A DNA stretch of 64,000 nt from Salvia splendens (lineage: Eukaryota; Streptophyta; Magnoliopsida; Lamiales; Lamiaceae), in NCBI RefSeq assembly GCF_004379255.2, contig NC_056049.1:9796001-9860000 (forward strand), written 5' to 3'. A program made the translations under genes and the position numbers. The first letter of the stretch is position 1; each line of letters opens with the position of its first letter. Shown in pieces: positions 33,877-45,754 of this stretch. Below the pieces are notes generated by a model. That model was not told the DNA's origin. It did no database searches and saw only the letters and a program-made list of their open reading frames with translations.

Positions 33877-35473
33877 ATCTCCCACTTATACTCAAAATCA
33901 TGCTTTCGAGTATACCCACTGCCAAAACTCTCCCACTTATACTCTAAGCAGGTCTTGGGCCATGATACATCGAACTACCGTACTTTTCATCTCATGTGTA
34001 AAACATATTGCCATATAGGCATTTTGTGAAAAATTCTGACAGGTTGTTCTCTGATGATATCTTGGAAACCATAACGTCTTGCTGCGCACTTAATCCTTAA
34101 TTAATTTCACACTTCCTCTCTATGTGATTGCTTAGTTTTATCAGATCATGTTTCCCTCGAGTTAGACACATGGGTAGAGTAATCATAACAAAATATAATA
34201 CTCATAGGCATACTCGGATTCACGGTAAAGCTATTAGGAAATTACTGAGATGAACAACTACCTTAGTAGTTTCCGATGAAACCACACTTGTAATTTTCAT
34301 GATGGAGCCTATGATTTGATCAACACTCCTTCATGTCTCAGTATTCAACTCCTAAAGTGAACACATAGTCAGAGGATGACTCGATCACCGATCAATTATA
34401 AAATCGAGTCGATGTAACCTAAAGAACATATCATGGATGTCTGGTAAACTAGAGCATACCGTTTAGTCTTTTTCAAGTACTATAGTATATTCTTTACCAA
34501 TCCAATGTCCTTGGCCATGGTTAAAATGATATCATGCTTTTATACCAACGACAAAGCTAATATCTAACTTAATACACATCATATCATATATGAGACTTCC
34601 AATTATAGAACTTGTCTCATTCTTCTTGATCTCATTCAATGTCGAAAAACACTTGACTAGAGACAAAATAATTCCGTCTAGAAAAAGAAAAACCTTTTCT
34701 TGGAATTTTCAATGCTAAAGTGTCTAAGTATTATGTAGATGTAGGATTCTTTAAGAAAACATACATTCTTTTTATAGCAATCTAATGACACAGATGCTTA
34801 GAATGTAACTAGATTATCTTAAATCCATCATCCTTAAACTGGGTAGACGACCAGTTTCCTACGCTAGATAACCCTCTTAGTTGTTTATCAACTTTTATAG
34901 ATGTCATCATCGTAGAGTACCAAGAATACCAAATATAGTGCACTTTCAACTTTCTTGCCCTGTATTACATAACCATTAAGATGTTTCATGCAGATGATCT
35001 CCTCAAGACTTCTACTTAAAGAAAACTGTCTTGACAATCATAGTACATACATCCTAATTTATGTAGGCTACAATAGACAATATACAGATCGACTTAGGAA
35101 AAAATGGCAGGCGAGAATATAATTCTCTCTGGGCATAACCCTTTGCCATTATTCTAGCCTTTTGAGATCCATGCTTACACTTGCAGGTCCACTAGCTCCC
35201 ACTGACTGAAATAGTCTATGGGTAGTATCACAAGTCTTGCAAACATTCTTGTCTATTTAAGATTGTTATTCAAAATCTATCATCTTATCAAGAATGATTA
35301 TCTGAATAAGTCATTGCCTCCTTGTAGTTACAGGGATTATGTTCAAGTTGATCTAAGACCGAGTCTTAAGACTCTTTTAGACCCATGAACTTATTGTGCT
35401 CGCAAAGAACGCTCCCACTACGACACAACTCTTACAACCTTAGGTACAAACGTTGGTTTTCTTAGTGCATAAA
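33877..35473 (-). pseudogene. C2 pol, RT-RNase H remnant
   Basis: No long frame survives, but on the minus strand the nucleotide sequence follows C1. Examples are a stretch like GTGTCGTAGTGGGAG (35410-35425, compare C1 18540), one like GGACATTGGATTGGTAAAGA (near 34500, compare C1 19590) and the CATAGAGAGGAAGTGTG-like end (near 34115, compare C1 19986). The repeated motif GAGTATAAGTGGGAGA precedes the LTR. This is an ancient copy beyond any coding capacity. Confidence 0.7.
35469..35473. repeat. T1 target-site duplication, left copy (ATAAA)
   Basis: ATAAA precedes the left T1 LTR. ATAAG follows the right LTR at 62353-62357. One mismatch is compatible with mutation since insertion. Confidence 0.7.
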
Positions 35474-38369
35474 TGTCACGACCGCCCTTTAGGGTTAATA
35501 AATACGGGCGATCGTGATTAAAAGAATTCAATAAACAGACGAAAAAGATTAGGATTTCAACACAAGTTGGACCAACTACTAATATCCAATTAAATAACCA
35601 AGAGTTTAATATTATCCAACAAGAAAATCGGAAAATCCATTATCCTAACAATTAAAGCTGTCGGCCCAAATAAAACATGAATAAATGAAAAGTCACAGCG
35701 GAAACGACCAAGAGAAAGAGTGGCGCCATGTGTGAGGACACATCGACACTCAAGGTTCAGAGATAATAATAATATCTTAAATTCACTTGCTCAACACCAC
35801 CACGTCCTCGTCGCCGCTCAACCTGCACATAAGGAAAACACATGCAGGGCTGAGTATTATAAGAATACTCAGTGGCTCATGCCGAAAACATTTTCAATAA
35901 AGAGTAATTTATCTTACCATTCACAAGTAACCATCGGGGTTTAGCTTTAGAAAGGCCCGAGGCACTCAAAATCATTTCTCATATTAAAAGTTGACTGATC
36001 AGTCATTTTCCCATAGACGTTAGCCATATCTGCCAATACATGACTTGGAATGTGGCCACAAACCAAGCCACTAGACCGGCAAGCCCGTACGCTAGCACAC
36101 GATCTACCATAGGTATACACTAGTCGAAGTAGGGTTTGCGGCCCTACGAGGACCCGAATTTGATTTATATAACAATGGCGCATAGCCATATCAGATAGGC
36201 ACGTTAAAACACAAATCACGGCATGATAAATACAGTTTCATTTCCATCGATAAAAATAATTAGGACGTTGTCCTTATTTAAAAGAAAGCCCACCTCGACT
36301 GCTTAAATCACAAGCACTTTCTTCCCTTGGTATCACGGTTCACTTGAGATGATTCACCTTTAACAATTAGATAATACATAAATCAAAACACTTTTCCAAT
36401 AAATAAATAAAAATGCATGCATCCCAATTAAAGCTATTTATCTCGGTTTTCGATTATTCAGCAGTCGCTTGCACCCATAATTCCTCCGTTGGTTCCTCGT
36501 ATTTTTCTCAATAATATCGAATTAACTTCCCAAAGTTTATTTAAACGCATAACTTGAATTATCGCAACTATTTCTCTTTGTTAAGAAAATTATGTATATA
36601 TTCCGAGCTTGAGATAAATTATTCATACTTCATAATTAATTCGGGATTTAATTAAATAATTTCGTCACGATTAATTATCGGCCCAAAGATTTATTTAAAA
36701 GCCCAGAGCTTAATTATTTCCCCACCTTATATCTCCAATTAAAATCTTAAAGCCCAAATAATTAAATGGAGTCCATACTTAAATAAATCCTCCAATTTAA
36801 TTTATTAGGCTCCATTTCTTTAAAAACAACAGGCCCAAATTTAACTCCCACCATCTCCATACCCCTCTCTCTCTCTATCTCTCTCTCTTCGACCAAGTTG
36901 GGGATTTCCCAGAATCCCGTCGGCTTCTCCATTTCCTTCGGCCACCGCCGCCGTTCCTCAGTCGCTCCGGAGTGGAGGAACACTGCCGTTGCGGTCCAGA
37001 TCGGTCATCATCGCAGTCGGAGTGGAGGAGCTCTGCCGTTGCGGTCTAGATCGGTCGTCGTCGGCTGCTGCCCGTCGGTCAGCCGGTTCGCAGCCATCGC
37101 TGCCGGGAGCCGCGATGCCGCTGCTGCTCGTCGCTGCACAGAGCCGGCTGCTGCTGCCGCCGCGGCGCTGCTGCCTCTCCATCAGGAAGAGGCTGCCGCT
37201 GACTCCGATTCGTCACCCGCATCCACCGCCGTCGCTCGGCAGTGTCCGTCGGTCAGCCTCCGATTAACTCTGATTCCGCCCCGGACAGCTTCGCCACCAA
37301 CCCCAAAGATGCATTCTTTACCCCATTTTTATGTTAATTCATATTTTCCGGTTAATTGCCATAGGATGTCGGTTGTATTGTTCGGTTCTTGAGGAATATT
37401 TATTACGTTAGATGCGAGGTTGATGTATGAATATACTATGCTTACGAACTGTAATTGATCGGTTGAAAAGGAGTATACCTTGAATGGATTTTGGGAAAAC
37501 AACCGTTAACTCCCTCCTTGAGTTGGGTTCTCGATTTCTACTGGAAGGAAATTAGATGAGATGGTTTGAATCATGAAAAAAAAGAGAGAAATTTTTGATA
37601 TTACCTTGAAAGAATGAAACTTGCTTTTTCTTGGTTGCAGAGAACGATAGAAGTGAAAAAGGAATAAATTGATTTGAAGATTTAATATTGAGGGAGGGTG
37701 GTTTGGATGTGAGAAAGATTTAGGGGTGAGGGGGAAGGAAACGGTTTAATCGTGGTTGAGTGGAGAAGATTTCGAATTCTCCCTTTTTTAAAAAAATTAT
37801 TTTGGATAAATTTGGATTTGTTTGGTATTTATTTGCATATCACGGAGGAGGAATATCTCATCACGGAGGAGGAAAATCTCTGTGAATCTTTAATTAAATT
37901 AAATTATCGACTTGGTGACCAAGTCAACAGAAAGAAGATTTAATAGCTTAGTTTGGTTCACGGTCCTTTGTATTTTAATTAAATTATGCAGTCCACAATT
38001 TATTTATCACGGACTGAATTTTTATATTATTTATTTAATTTATCCGATTCAATTCGCGGATTGAGTCCAATATATTTTTTCCTTACGGAAAGGAATTATT
38101 TAAAATCCGCATTGTGATTTACTTCACAATTTCTAGCTCTAATAATAAATTATCAATTATTCACAAACATTAAATTTTACCCACGTCAATTATTCAAAGC
38201 AGCCACGTCACGTATTCCACAAAGTTGACCAAGTCAAAAATTCCAATTCAAAAATTAGGTCACGTAGAGTATCCAACAACAATTCCACTCGATACTCGCA
38301 ACATTAAAAGCATTAAATGCAAGTACTTTAGGGTTCGAAAATTAGGGTTCAGAAAAACGGGGCATTACA
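35474..38369 (-). repeat. T1 3' LTR
   Basis: The 2896-bp LTR reads TGTCACGACCGCCC at the plus-strand left end and GGGGCATTACA at the right; in sense orientation it is TGTAATGCCCC...GTGACA. It is mostly AT-rich but contains a GC- and CpG-rich island at about 36890-37320 with a 50-bp tandem repeat. Divergence from the right LTR is about 8 differences in the first 300 bp. Confidence 0.95.
36890..37320 (+). other. GC-rich island in T1 3' LTR with antisense open frame
   Basis: The island contrasts with its AT-rich surroundings. Two 50-bp near-identical units begin CGGAGTGGAGGA at 36968 and 37018. A 164-codon frame stays open on the plus strand (36898-37392), antisense to the element, rich in Ala, Ser and Arg. 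The right LTR preserves it (60880-61374). High GC content alone can keep a frame open, so I do not call a protein. A CpG-type promoter or captured exon is possible. Confidence 0.5.
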
Positions 38370-38384
38370 TCCTACCAACCTTAA
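38370..38384 (-). other. T1 polypurine tract
   Basis: On the minus strand AAGGTTGGTAGGA directly precedes the 3' LTR, and a GGGACGAAATTTCTG segment lies just upstream. This arrangement is typical of Tekay-type chromoviruses. Confidence 0.75.
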
Positions 38385-38439
38385 CAGAAATTTCGTCCCG
38401 AAATTTGTTACCCTCAAGTAAAGAGTTCTGGGTACAATT

Positions 38440-38723
38440 CCATCATTTTATCCTCATTCTCCCCCACGTGGCTTCTTCATGCCCATGATTTTCCCAAAGT
38501 ACTTTCACACAAGCAACAGTTTATTTCTCACATTCTGGATCTTTCGGTCCAAAATAGATTGGGGTCTCTCCTCGTAGCTCAAGTCTGGATTCAACGCGAC
38601 TTCTTCGAAATGGATCACTTGTTTTGGGTCGAACACGTATTTCCGTAAGTGTGACACATGGAAAATGTTGTGCACATTTCCAAGGCTTGGTGGCAGCGCC
38701 AATCGATATGCGACGGGGCCCAC
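38440..38723 (-). pseudogene. T1 integrase C-terminus and chromodomain
   Basis: The frame 38723-38505 encodes GPVAYRLALPPSLGNVHN, FHVSHLRKYV and SYEERPQSILDRK, the usual lead-in to a chromodomain. The chromodomain core KVLWENHGHEEATW follows at about 38510-38460 in another frame. The chromodomain is thought to direct integration to marked chromatin. At least one frameshift breaks it. Confidence 0.85.
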
Positions 38724-38842
38724 TCCTTCAAGAAAATAAATAGCGGCTTCAATTTGACCTTGATGCCAAAGCGTGTTATCCCTTTTGACGGGGGGACTTT
38801 CAGGAAAACTTTGTCGTGAGCTTGGAATTGTAAGTCAGTTCG

Positions 38843-39658
38843 TCAGCCATCCGCGTATGATTTATGTCTGTCCTGAGCTTCTTTTATCCATTCACGAATT
38901 GCAACGATTCCCACCATTTCTTCAACTGCATCGTGTCCAAGTATTCTTCTCTTGCCAACTTCATCCCAGTAGAGCGGCGATCTACACTTTCTTCCGTATA
39001 GTGCCTCATACGGCGCTATATTTATCGCTGCCTGAAAATTGTTGTTGTAGGCAAACTCAGTCAGTGGTAGTCCTGCCTCCCAACTTCCTCCTCGGTCGAG
39101 TACCACGACTCCCAACATATCCTCGAGAGTTTGGATTGTTCTTTCGGATTGTCCATCGGTTTGCGGGTGAAACGCTGTACTGAAATTCAATTTGGTTCCA
39201 AGCTCCTTCTATAGACTTACCCAAAATCTTGAGGTGAATTTCAGGTCACGGTCGGACGTGATAGTCACTGGGACTCCATGCAATCGAACTATCTCCCTTA
39301 TGTAGATTTGAGCCAGTTTGTTGGACCCATAGCTTATGAGAATCGGTATGAAATGCGCACTCTTGGTAAGTCGATCTATAATTACCCAAATGGCGGTGTT
39401 CCCTCTCAGAGTCCTTGGCAAACCTGTCACGAAATCCATGGCTATGTGCTCCCATTTCCACTCAGGAATTTCTAGTGGTTGTAACTTCCCATACGGTCGT
39501 TGATGTAGAATCTTCACTTGCTGGCAGACTAAACATCTCTCGACGAATGACGCTATATCCCTCTTCATACCATTCCACCAAAAGGACATCTTCAGATCTT
39601 GATATATTTTCGTATTTCCTGGGTGAGCGGTATAAGGAGTCTCATGGGCTTCACTCAT
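38843..39658 (-). pseudogene. T1 integrase
   Basis: The frame 39658-39209 contains the zinc-binding [11 protein letters not shown]...CLVCQQVK module, the core start MDFVTGLP with the first catalytic Asp, and the second Asp region [11 protein letters not shown]. The frame 39190-38843 continues with FSTAFHPQTDGQSERTIQTL, carrying the catalytic Glu, and NNNFQAAINIAPYEALYGRK. A short gap and frameshift separate the two frames. Residue order matches the DDE core of gypsy integrases. Confidence 0.9.
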
Positions 39659-39765
39659 AACCTCGGTTTTTTTAGCCCCTCGTTATCCGGCATGCATAAT
39701 CTTCATTCGAAAGTAAGGGCATGGTCATCTTCTTTGCTAAAATTCTCAAATTCGCCGGTTCGCAC

Positions 39766-40372
39766 TCAAACACGAATTTCTTCCAATTTCGCATCCATCC
39801 GTTGTGCTTCAATGGTTCTCGACCTTTGATCAGGTTCAACAGCTAAAGTGGCGATTCGCGCTTCTACTGTTTCAGGTGTTCTCACCACTTCCAAACACAT
39901 CTTACTAAATTCGCGAATCGGGCTTCGTCTTTGGTGATAAAAGTAGCCAATTGGAAATGGTCCTTCCGGCTCAAAGATTTGCTTTGTCGGGGTGGTAGTT
40001 GATGCCACAATCGTAGTCTTTCACCAACTCGAGCCATCTTCATTCCCGCATGTTCAAATCTTTCTGCTCGAAGAAATACTTCAGGCGTTTGTGGTCCGTA
40101 AAGATCTCACATCGAACTCCGTAGAGGTGATGTCTCCAAATATTTAAGGCGTGTACTACCGCTGCTAACTCCAATTCGTGGGTTGGATAGTCCAACTCGT
40201 GTGGCCTCAATTGTCGTGATGCATAAGCAATCACTTTGTTGTTCTGCATCAACACAAATCCAAGTCCCACATTCGAAGTGTCAGTGTATACCACGTAGTT
40301 CACTCCAGGTTCTAGCATAGCTAGAATCGGTGCACTAGTTAGCTTTTCCTTACAATCGAAAACTTGCCTCAC
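39766..40372 (-). pseudogene. T1 RNase H and connection
   Basis: The frame 40372-40040 holds [17 protein letters not shown], with the first RNase H Asp, then [19 protein letters not shown] and [20 protein letters not shown]. The frame 40008-39766 is the spacer between RNase H and integrase. Frames are broken on both sides. Confidence 0.88.
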
Positions 40373-40429
40373 ACTCTGGGGTCCAATTAACTTCTACCCC
40401 CTTCTTGAGTTGTTGAGTCATTGGCCTTG

Positions 40430-40961
40430 CTATCTTAAAAATCCCTCGATGAATATCCGATAATATTCCGCCAGTCCTAGGAAACTCCGAATTTCGTTAG
40501 GTGTGGTTGGTGTTTTCCATTTCTGTACAGCTTCCACCGTTGCGGGGTCTACTCGAATTCCATCTGTGCTCACTATGTGCCCAAGGAAATTCACTTCTTT
40601 GAGCCAAAACTCACACTTACTCAACTTGGCGTAGAGTTTCTCGGCTCTTAACTTCTCCAAGGTAGTCCTCAAATGTTCTTCATGTTCCTCCTCGTTCTTT
40701 GAGTAGATAAGGACACCGTTTATGAGGAGTAAGACAAACTTGTCCAAGTATGGATGAAACACATGATTCATAAGGTCCATAACTACAGCCGAGGCATTTG
40801 TTAATCTGAAATGCATCACTATAAACTCATAATGACCATATCTAGTTCGGAAAGCCGTCTTGGGTACATCTTGTCGGACTCCAGTTGATGGTATTCAGAT
40901 GTCAAATCCATTTTCACAAAGACACCAACTCGTCGAAGCTGATCAAACCAATCATCTATTC
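40430..40961 (-). pseudogene. T1 second RT palm module, degenerate
   Basis: This RT segment runs from [10 protein letters not shown] to [16 protein letters not shown], directly following another RT module that covers the same part of the domain. Amino-acid identity to that module is only about two thirds by eye. The catalytic box reads [10 protein letters not shown] instead of [10 protein letters not shown], so the metal-binding Asp pair is lost. A frameshift lies in its first third. Confidence 0.85.
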
Positions 40962-41961
40962 TCGTTTGGTGTTGAAGGTGCTCTCCACTGTTGTACTGCC
41001 TCAACCTTGGCGGAATCCATTCGTATTCCTTCTGCCGACACTATGTGGCCAAGGAAGTTCACTTTCTTAAGCCAAAACTCACACTTGCTGCATTTGGCAT
41101 ACAATTTCTCACTCCTTAACATCTCGAATTTGATTCGCAGGTGTTCCTCGTGTTCCTTCTCATCCTTCGAGTAGACGAGTACATCATCTATGAAGACCAA
41201 AACGAATTTATCCATATATGGACGGAATACTCGATTCATCAAACCCATGAATACTGCAGGTTCACTTGTCAATCCAAACGACATTACCACGAACTCATAG
41301 TGACCATATCTCTTGCGAAAAGCAGTCTTCAGTATGTCTTCTTTTCGGACTCTCAATTGATGGTATTCGGACCTTAAGTCCATCTTTGAGAACACACCGG
41401 CTCCTCGAAGTCGATCGAATAGATCATCTATCATCTGCAGTGGATATTTGTTCTTGAGAGTCATCTTGTTCAACTCTCTATAATCGATGCACATTCTCAT
41501 CGATCCATCCTTCTTCTTCACAAAAAGCACAGGCTCGCCCCACGGTGAAACACTGGGTCTAATGAAACCCAAGTTCATAAGCTCTTGAAGTTGTATCTTG
41601 AGTTCCTCCAACTCTTTAGGCGCCATTCGATAGGGGCATTAGACACTGGTGCCGACCCTAGATCTAGGTCGATTGTGAACTCCAATTGTCGATCTGGCAG
41701 TGGGCCAGGTAAAGCTTCAGGAAAGACGTCTAGAAATTCTCGTACCACAGCGACATCCTCCACTTTCCTTTCCTCATTCTCATCTCCTTGTAGATAGACC
41801 AGATAGGCAGGGCGCCCTTTTCTTAACATCGTAGTGGCTTGGAGTGCGGAGATGATAGACATTTTTCTATTCATCGTGGTTCCATGATACACGATTGGTT
41901 CCTTTTCCGGGGCTTGTGATGATATTTGTTTCCCCTTACAACGATTAGTGGCAAAAAACAA
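40962..41961 (-). pseudogene. T1 protease end and first RT module
   Basis: The frame 41961-41575 covers the protease C-terminus and the RT lead-in, with VVREFLDVFPEALPGPLPDR. The frame 41626 onward carries [40 protein letters not shown] and the intact catalytic box [10 protein letters not shown] (about 41180-41210). It ends at TPNE near 40963, where the second RT module begins. Confidence 0.88.
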
Positions 41962-42009
41962 GGGTAACCAATTTATTCCTAAAATTATATCAATATCCCC
42001 TCTTAACTG

Positions 42010-42691
42010 CTAACGGGGTCCTTGATTGTTCTCCCTTAACTCCGTCCCCACATTTTTGCTTGGACACTCTCTAGAAAAGTGATTATATCTACTACAGTTA
42101 CAAAACTTGATAGTATTATGAATTCTACACTTCCCAAAATGATAGTATGAGCAAACGATGCACTGAGGGGTTTTGGGTCGAAACTCACCCATCTGACTCG
42201 GTGCAGCCTGTACTCCCCTATACTTTGGTTGGTTTTTGGTGGGCTGGTATCCCTTGTTTTCATAGGGAGCCTTATTCTCATCCCACTTTCTCTTCTCTCG
42301 AGAAGAATGTGGTGGAGGCAGTGCCAGTGTAGTGTTTCACATCGCCCTCTCCTTGGGCATAGCTTCCTCCACGTCTATCACTCGGGTCAATGATCCAGCG
42401 CATGTAAGTATTCCACGACTGGCTAATGCAATCTTTATCTCATGCCTTAGACCCTCACGGAACCTTTCGGCCAGTTTATACTCAGTGTCAACTTGTTCAG
42501 GTGCATACTGGGTTATATCGCAGAGCGCGCGATCATATTCCGTCACCGACATGCGTCCTTGGGTTAAGTTGTAAAACTCAGCCGTCTTTGCCTTTCGGTA
42601 ACTTTTTAGGATATACTTGTTGTATATCTCCGTCTTAATGTCTTCCCATGTCAATGTATCCACTTGCTTAGTGGTCATGGTCCTTTGCTTG
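42010..42691 (-). pseudogene. T1 gag, C-terminal part
   Basis: The frame 42678-42337 is the gag core, with TWEDIKTEIYNKYI, EFYNLTQGRMSVTEYDRALC and LAERFREGLRHEIK. The frame 42192-42010 has two adjacent Cys/His knuckles, CIVCSYYHFGKCR and FCNCSRYNHFSREC, a pattern of Tekay gags; the second knuckle has an altered spacing. A4 is inserted at 42691, and the upstream gag part is at 57084. Confidence 0.85.
42687..42691. repeat. A4 target-site duplication, left copy (GCTTG)
   Basis: GCTTG precedes the left A4 LTR and recurs at 57084-57088 after the right LTR. Confidence 0.97.
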
Positions 42692-44202
42692 TGAAACGAT
42701 GAGTTTTTCTCCTCAGGGTATTTAGGTGTCGTTCAAGCAAGGATATATCCTACTGGTCAGGATAGCGATCCTAACTAAGCCTAGACCCTGGTTTCAAAAA
42801 TTCCTCAACCCACTTCTACTGATCAGTATAGTGGTGGTAAGGGTCGAATCCCACAGAGATGGTGCGTTAAAACTATTGTGGTGATATTCTGGATGGTTTG
42901 GTTAGCTACCACGCTCTGGTTGAGTTTCTACCTAGGCAAGAATTTAAAGGTAATTTTCTACTGACTAGAATGGGGAAAGAAGTGTAGGGGTGCAGCTGTG
43001 TACGTGGAAATAGGGAGACATTTTTGTAACAGAAAATATTTGGAAGGTACGGGATTCTATTTTGGGCTAGACAGAATATTCAGAGGGTAGTGGTAGACAT
43101 GGTGACTAGGCTGACAGATCTGCAGGTTATAACTAAAAGTAAAGGACAAAAAGCAAAAAACATCTAAAAAGCAAAGTGGTCCCCAACATTAGACAGGGAC
43201 ATCATCTTCCTCAACAACACAAACTAAAATCAGAAAATACTTCCAGATTCAACACGGAAACACAGTTTATCAATTCGCGAACACAGATCCACAAATAAGA
43301 ACACCAAATCTGAAATCAAAACTCACAAAATGCAACTCCGCGTACTGGTCAGCAGGAAAACGAAAACGAACTCAAACAAGACTTCACATGCAGCGATTCA
43401 CTCACGATCAAACAGTTCCACGTTTAACTAAGGAAATTTTGACGGAACAAGGAAGGAAAAGATTCAGCACTTAAAACACCAAAGAACCTTAGATCTAAGC
43501 TAACTAGGCGGAAAAGGAAGGAAAAGAAATCAACACCATAACTGAAACGGAAATCAACTTCATATCTTAAACACGTTCGGATCTTCCACAAGTACTTCAA
43601 AAACAGAAAATATCCGAAAGCAAACACAGATCCAACGTAAGGAAAGCAAGTAAATTAAACTACGAAAGCGAATAAAAGTGTTTTGCTACTCCGGGCGATG
43701 ATATCTCTAACTACGGTTCTGCTGGCTGGAACGGACGATCTGGAACTCCGGGAACATCTAGATCTTCAAGTGACCATGGCAGTGGCGAGGAATGAGATTC
43801 TGGATTGGGCTGAAGGACTGAACTCCGAGAGAATTCTACCTAAGAGTGATGATGATGATTCTTGGTGATTCCCGTTGATAATTTTCTTCTCACCAAGTGG
43901 CTTCCTTTTATAGGGAGGCTTACCCTTGATTTTTAGGGTAAGACCTTGCGGTGAGATGACTTCTTTGCCCTTAATTGTGATTGAGCAGTCCCAGCTATCC
44001 TCCTTCTCCATCTCGAGCCATATTTGCATGTATATTGGTCAGTACGTAATCGTCCTGACGCCCTTTTCACTTGAAGTGTCTGAAACTCTGCCTACTGGCT
44101 AGAATGCTTACCCTGCACGCTTAAGCAACTAGTTTTTGCAGATATAATTCAATTACGCACATCATACTGACCAGTAACCTAGGCCTAGAATACGACTTAT
44201 CA
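42692..44202 (-). repeat. A4 3' LTR
   Basis: The 1511-bp LTR starts TGAAACGATGAG on the plus strand and ends ATACGACTTATCA; in sense it is TGATAAGTCG...GTTTCA. The minus-strand TATA box CCTATAAAAG lies at 43914-43905. The U5 motif GGGTCGAATCCC and the palindrome TACTGATCAGTA lie at about 42817-42855. Confidence 0.97.
43905..43914 (-). promoter_or_regulatory. A4 3' LTR TATA box
   Basis: The minus strand reads CCTATAAAAG, a clear TATA box. The 5' LTR copy is at 56786-56795 and would start the genomic transcript. Confidence 0.7.
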
Positions 44203-44823
44203 AACTGCTCACACTTACCACATGCTTGTCCTCAAGCGTGAAGAACAAACAAAAACGAATAAGTCGAATTCTAGCCTGGTTACTCCCCTGACCGACTCTA
44301 CCTAAACTAGACTCGACGCAAAGAAAAACACTTGGGCAAACACAGAAAAAGACACACAAACACACAAACACAAATAAAACCGAAACACAAAGATTTGGGC
44401 TATATTTTCAACCATCCCTTACCTCGGGATCTGGTGCAATCCGGCCTTAGACAGCCTTGAACTCCTGCCACCCCCCATTCCTTCCTAGTCAGTATATCCG
44501 CTTGTCAAGATCGCCCAAACTCTCGGCCAAACACTAGATTCACTCGGTCTCTCATACCTCACCAGGAATGTTGGGACCGCATTCTCTCAATATGCTCAAC
44601 CACGCTTGCTTCGGACTTGGATCTCACGTGCAGCTACTGAAGGTCTTTAAGGCTTGTAATGGGGCTATTGGGTTGCAGTGTTTTGGGGTAGATGTTCCTA
44701 AGGCTCTAAGTTTTCAAAATTTCTATTTTATTGGTGCGGGGGAACTATGTGCATTAGGCTTCTGATCAGTTGCTTTTTAGCTGGCGCTTCTGGCTAGGGT
44801 CTCCAACTGTTCAGTATCATCTT

Positions 44824-45030
44824 GTGGCTTTGCCACCCTTATTCCTTCTCTTTTTTTGTGGTCAAGTTTCTGACCATTTTTCTCCACATTCTTCTCTCTC
44901 TCTTCTTTTTTTTATGTGGCTTCGCCACCCTTATTCCTTCTCTTTTTTTTGTGGTCAAGTTTCTGACCATTTTTCTCCACATTCTTCTCTCTCTCTTCTT
45001 TATTTTATGTGGCTTCGCCACCCTTATTCC
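44824..45030. repeat. 92-bp tandem repeat in A4
   Basis: Units start at 44824, 44916 and 45009, each with GTGGCTTCGCCACCC (first unit GTGGCTTTGCCACCC). The third unit is partial. Each start can fold as GTGGC-TTC-GCCAC. The array is pyrimidine-rich on the plus strand. Confidence 0.9.
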
Positions 45031-45248
45031 TTCTTCTTCTCCCTTTTTTTTTCTTCTTGTGGACCCGGGATAACTCCCTGGTCGATTTTTCTTCCGAACC
45101 TTCTTGCCCAGCTGGAGTCTGTTTTCTTGTACATCTTTCTGGCCAGTAGGCTTCATTCGCCTCATGCTTTGCACACACACAGTCCCAGTGGCTAGGGGTA
45201 TTTATCTGTGTAAAAGAGTTAGGAAAAAAAAAAAAAGGTTCTAAGGGT

Positions 45249-45250
<2 letters not shown>

Positions 45251-45283
<33 letters not shown>
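45251..45283. repeat. Run of 33 T
   Basis: An uninterrupted T run, equal to A33 in element sense, about 1.05 kb before the 3' LTR. A shorter A run (about 45226-45237) lies just to its left. Length errors from sequencing are possible. Confidence 0.9.
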
Positions 45284-45643
45284 CCAGATGGGGGGGTTTC
45301 CTACTGCCTTCAGTCTTTGCTACCCGTGGTCACTTCCTCCTAGGCTATTTGTGGCAGCCTCTCTTTCTTTTCCATATATGTGGAAAGTGGTTCTAAGTAT
45401 GGGCTTTTCTCTCATACTCACATCATCTATCCTGACTAGGAGGTACTAGGGAGGGTGGTTTCGGTTTTCCAGCACGTCTTATCTCCCTCAGTTCCCTTCA
45501 CCGTCAGCTCAAGACGGTTGAGTTTTAAGCCCAATCAACACACAAAATAAAAAAACTAAACCTAACAAGACACTAACACAAGCACGAACACAAAAACTAC
45601 ACATATACACATACTCATCATACTGGTCATTGCGTCCCCCCTC

Positions 45644-45685
45644 CCACTTCACAAGTGTCTGCCCTCAGATAGGGCTGTGAAGTGG
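45644..45685 (-). other. A4 stem-loop 1 (CCACTTCACA / TGTGAAGTGG)
   Basis: A perfect 10-bp stem. In sense orientation the right arm runs into AGTGGGAGGGGGG, as in A2. The stem sequence differs from A2 (CCACTGCAT) yet stays complementary, which points to selection on pairing. Confidence 0.7.
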
Positions 45686-45754
45686 AAAAGGTAATGGCCA
45701 GTATGATGGACACATAGACAAACAGATAAAAACAACAAATTAAAACTAAAACTT

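Noticed and set aside
36898..37392. 164-codon open frame in the T1 LTR as a host gene
   Set aside because: It lies wholly in an LTR, is rich in Ala, Ser and Arg as expected from GC-rich DNA, and has no domain I recognise. Kept only as an observation.
37836..37880. Short tandem ATCACGGAGGAGGA in the T1 LTR as a regulatory array
   Set aside because: Only two units, present in both LTRs; too little to support a function.
42840..42870. tRNA gene suggested by GGGTCGAATCCC
   Set aside because: Only a T-arm-like motif is present; no acceptor, D or anticodon arms. It is the conserved Athila U5 motif.
43424..43627. 67-codon frame repeated at 56305-56508
   Set aside because: It is LTR sequence of A4; the two copies are identical because the LTRs are.
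44824..45030. CRISPR-like array
   Set aside because: Only 2.3 units with no spacers; a simple tandem repeat in a plant retrotransposon.
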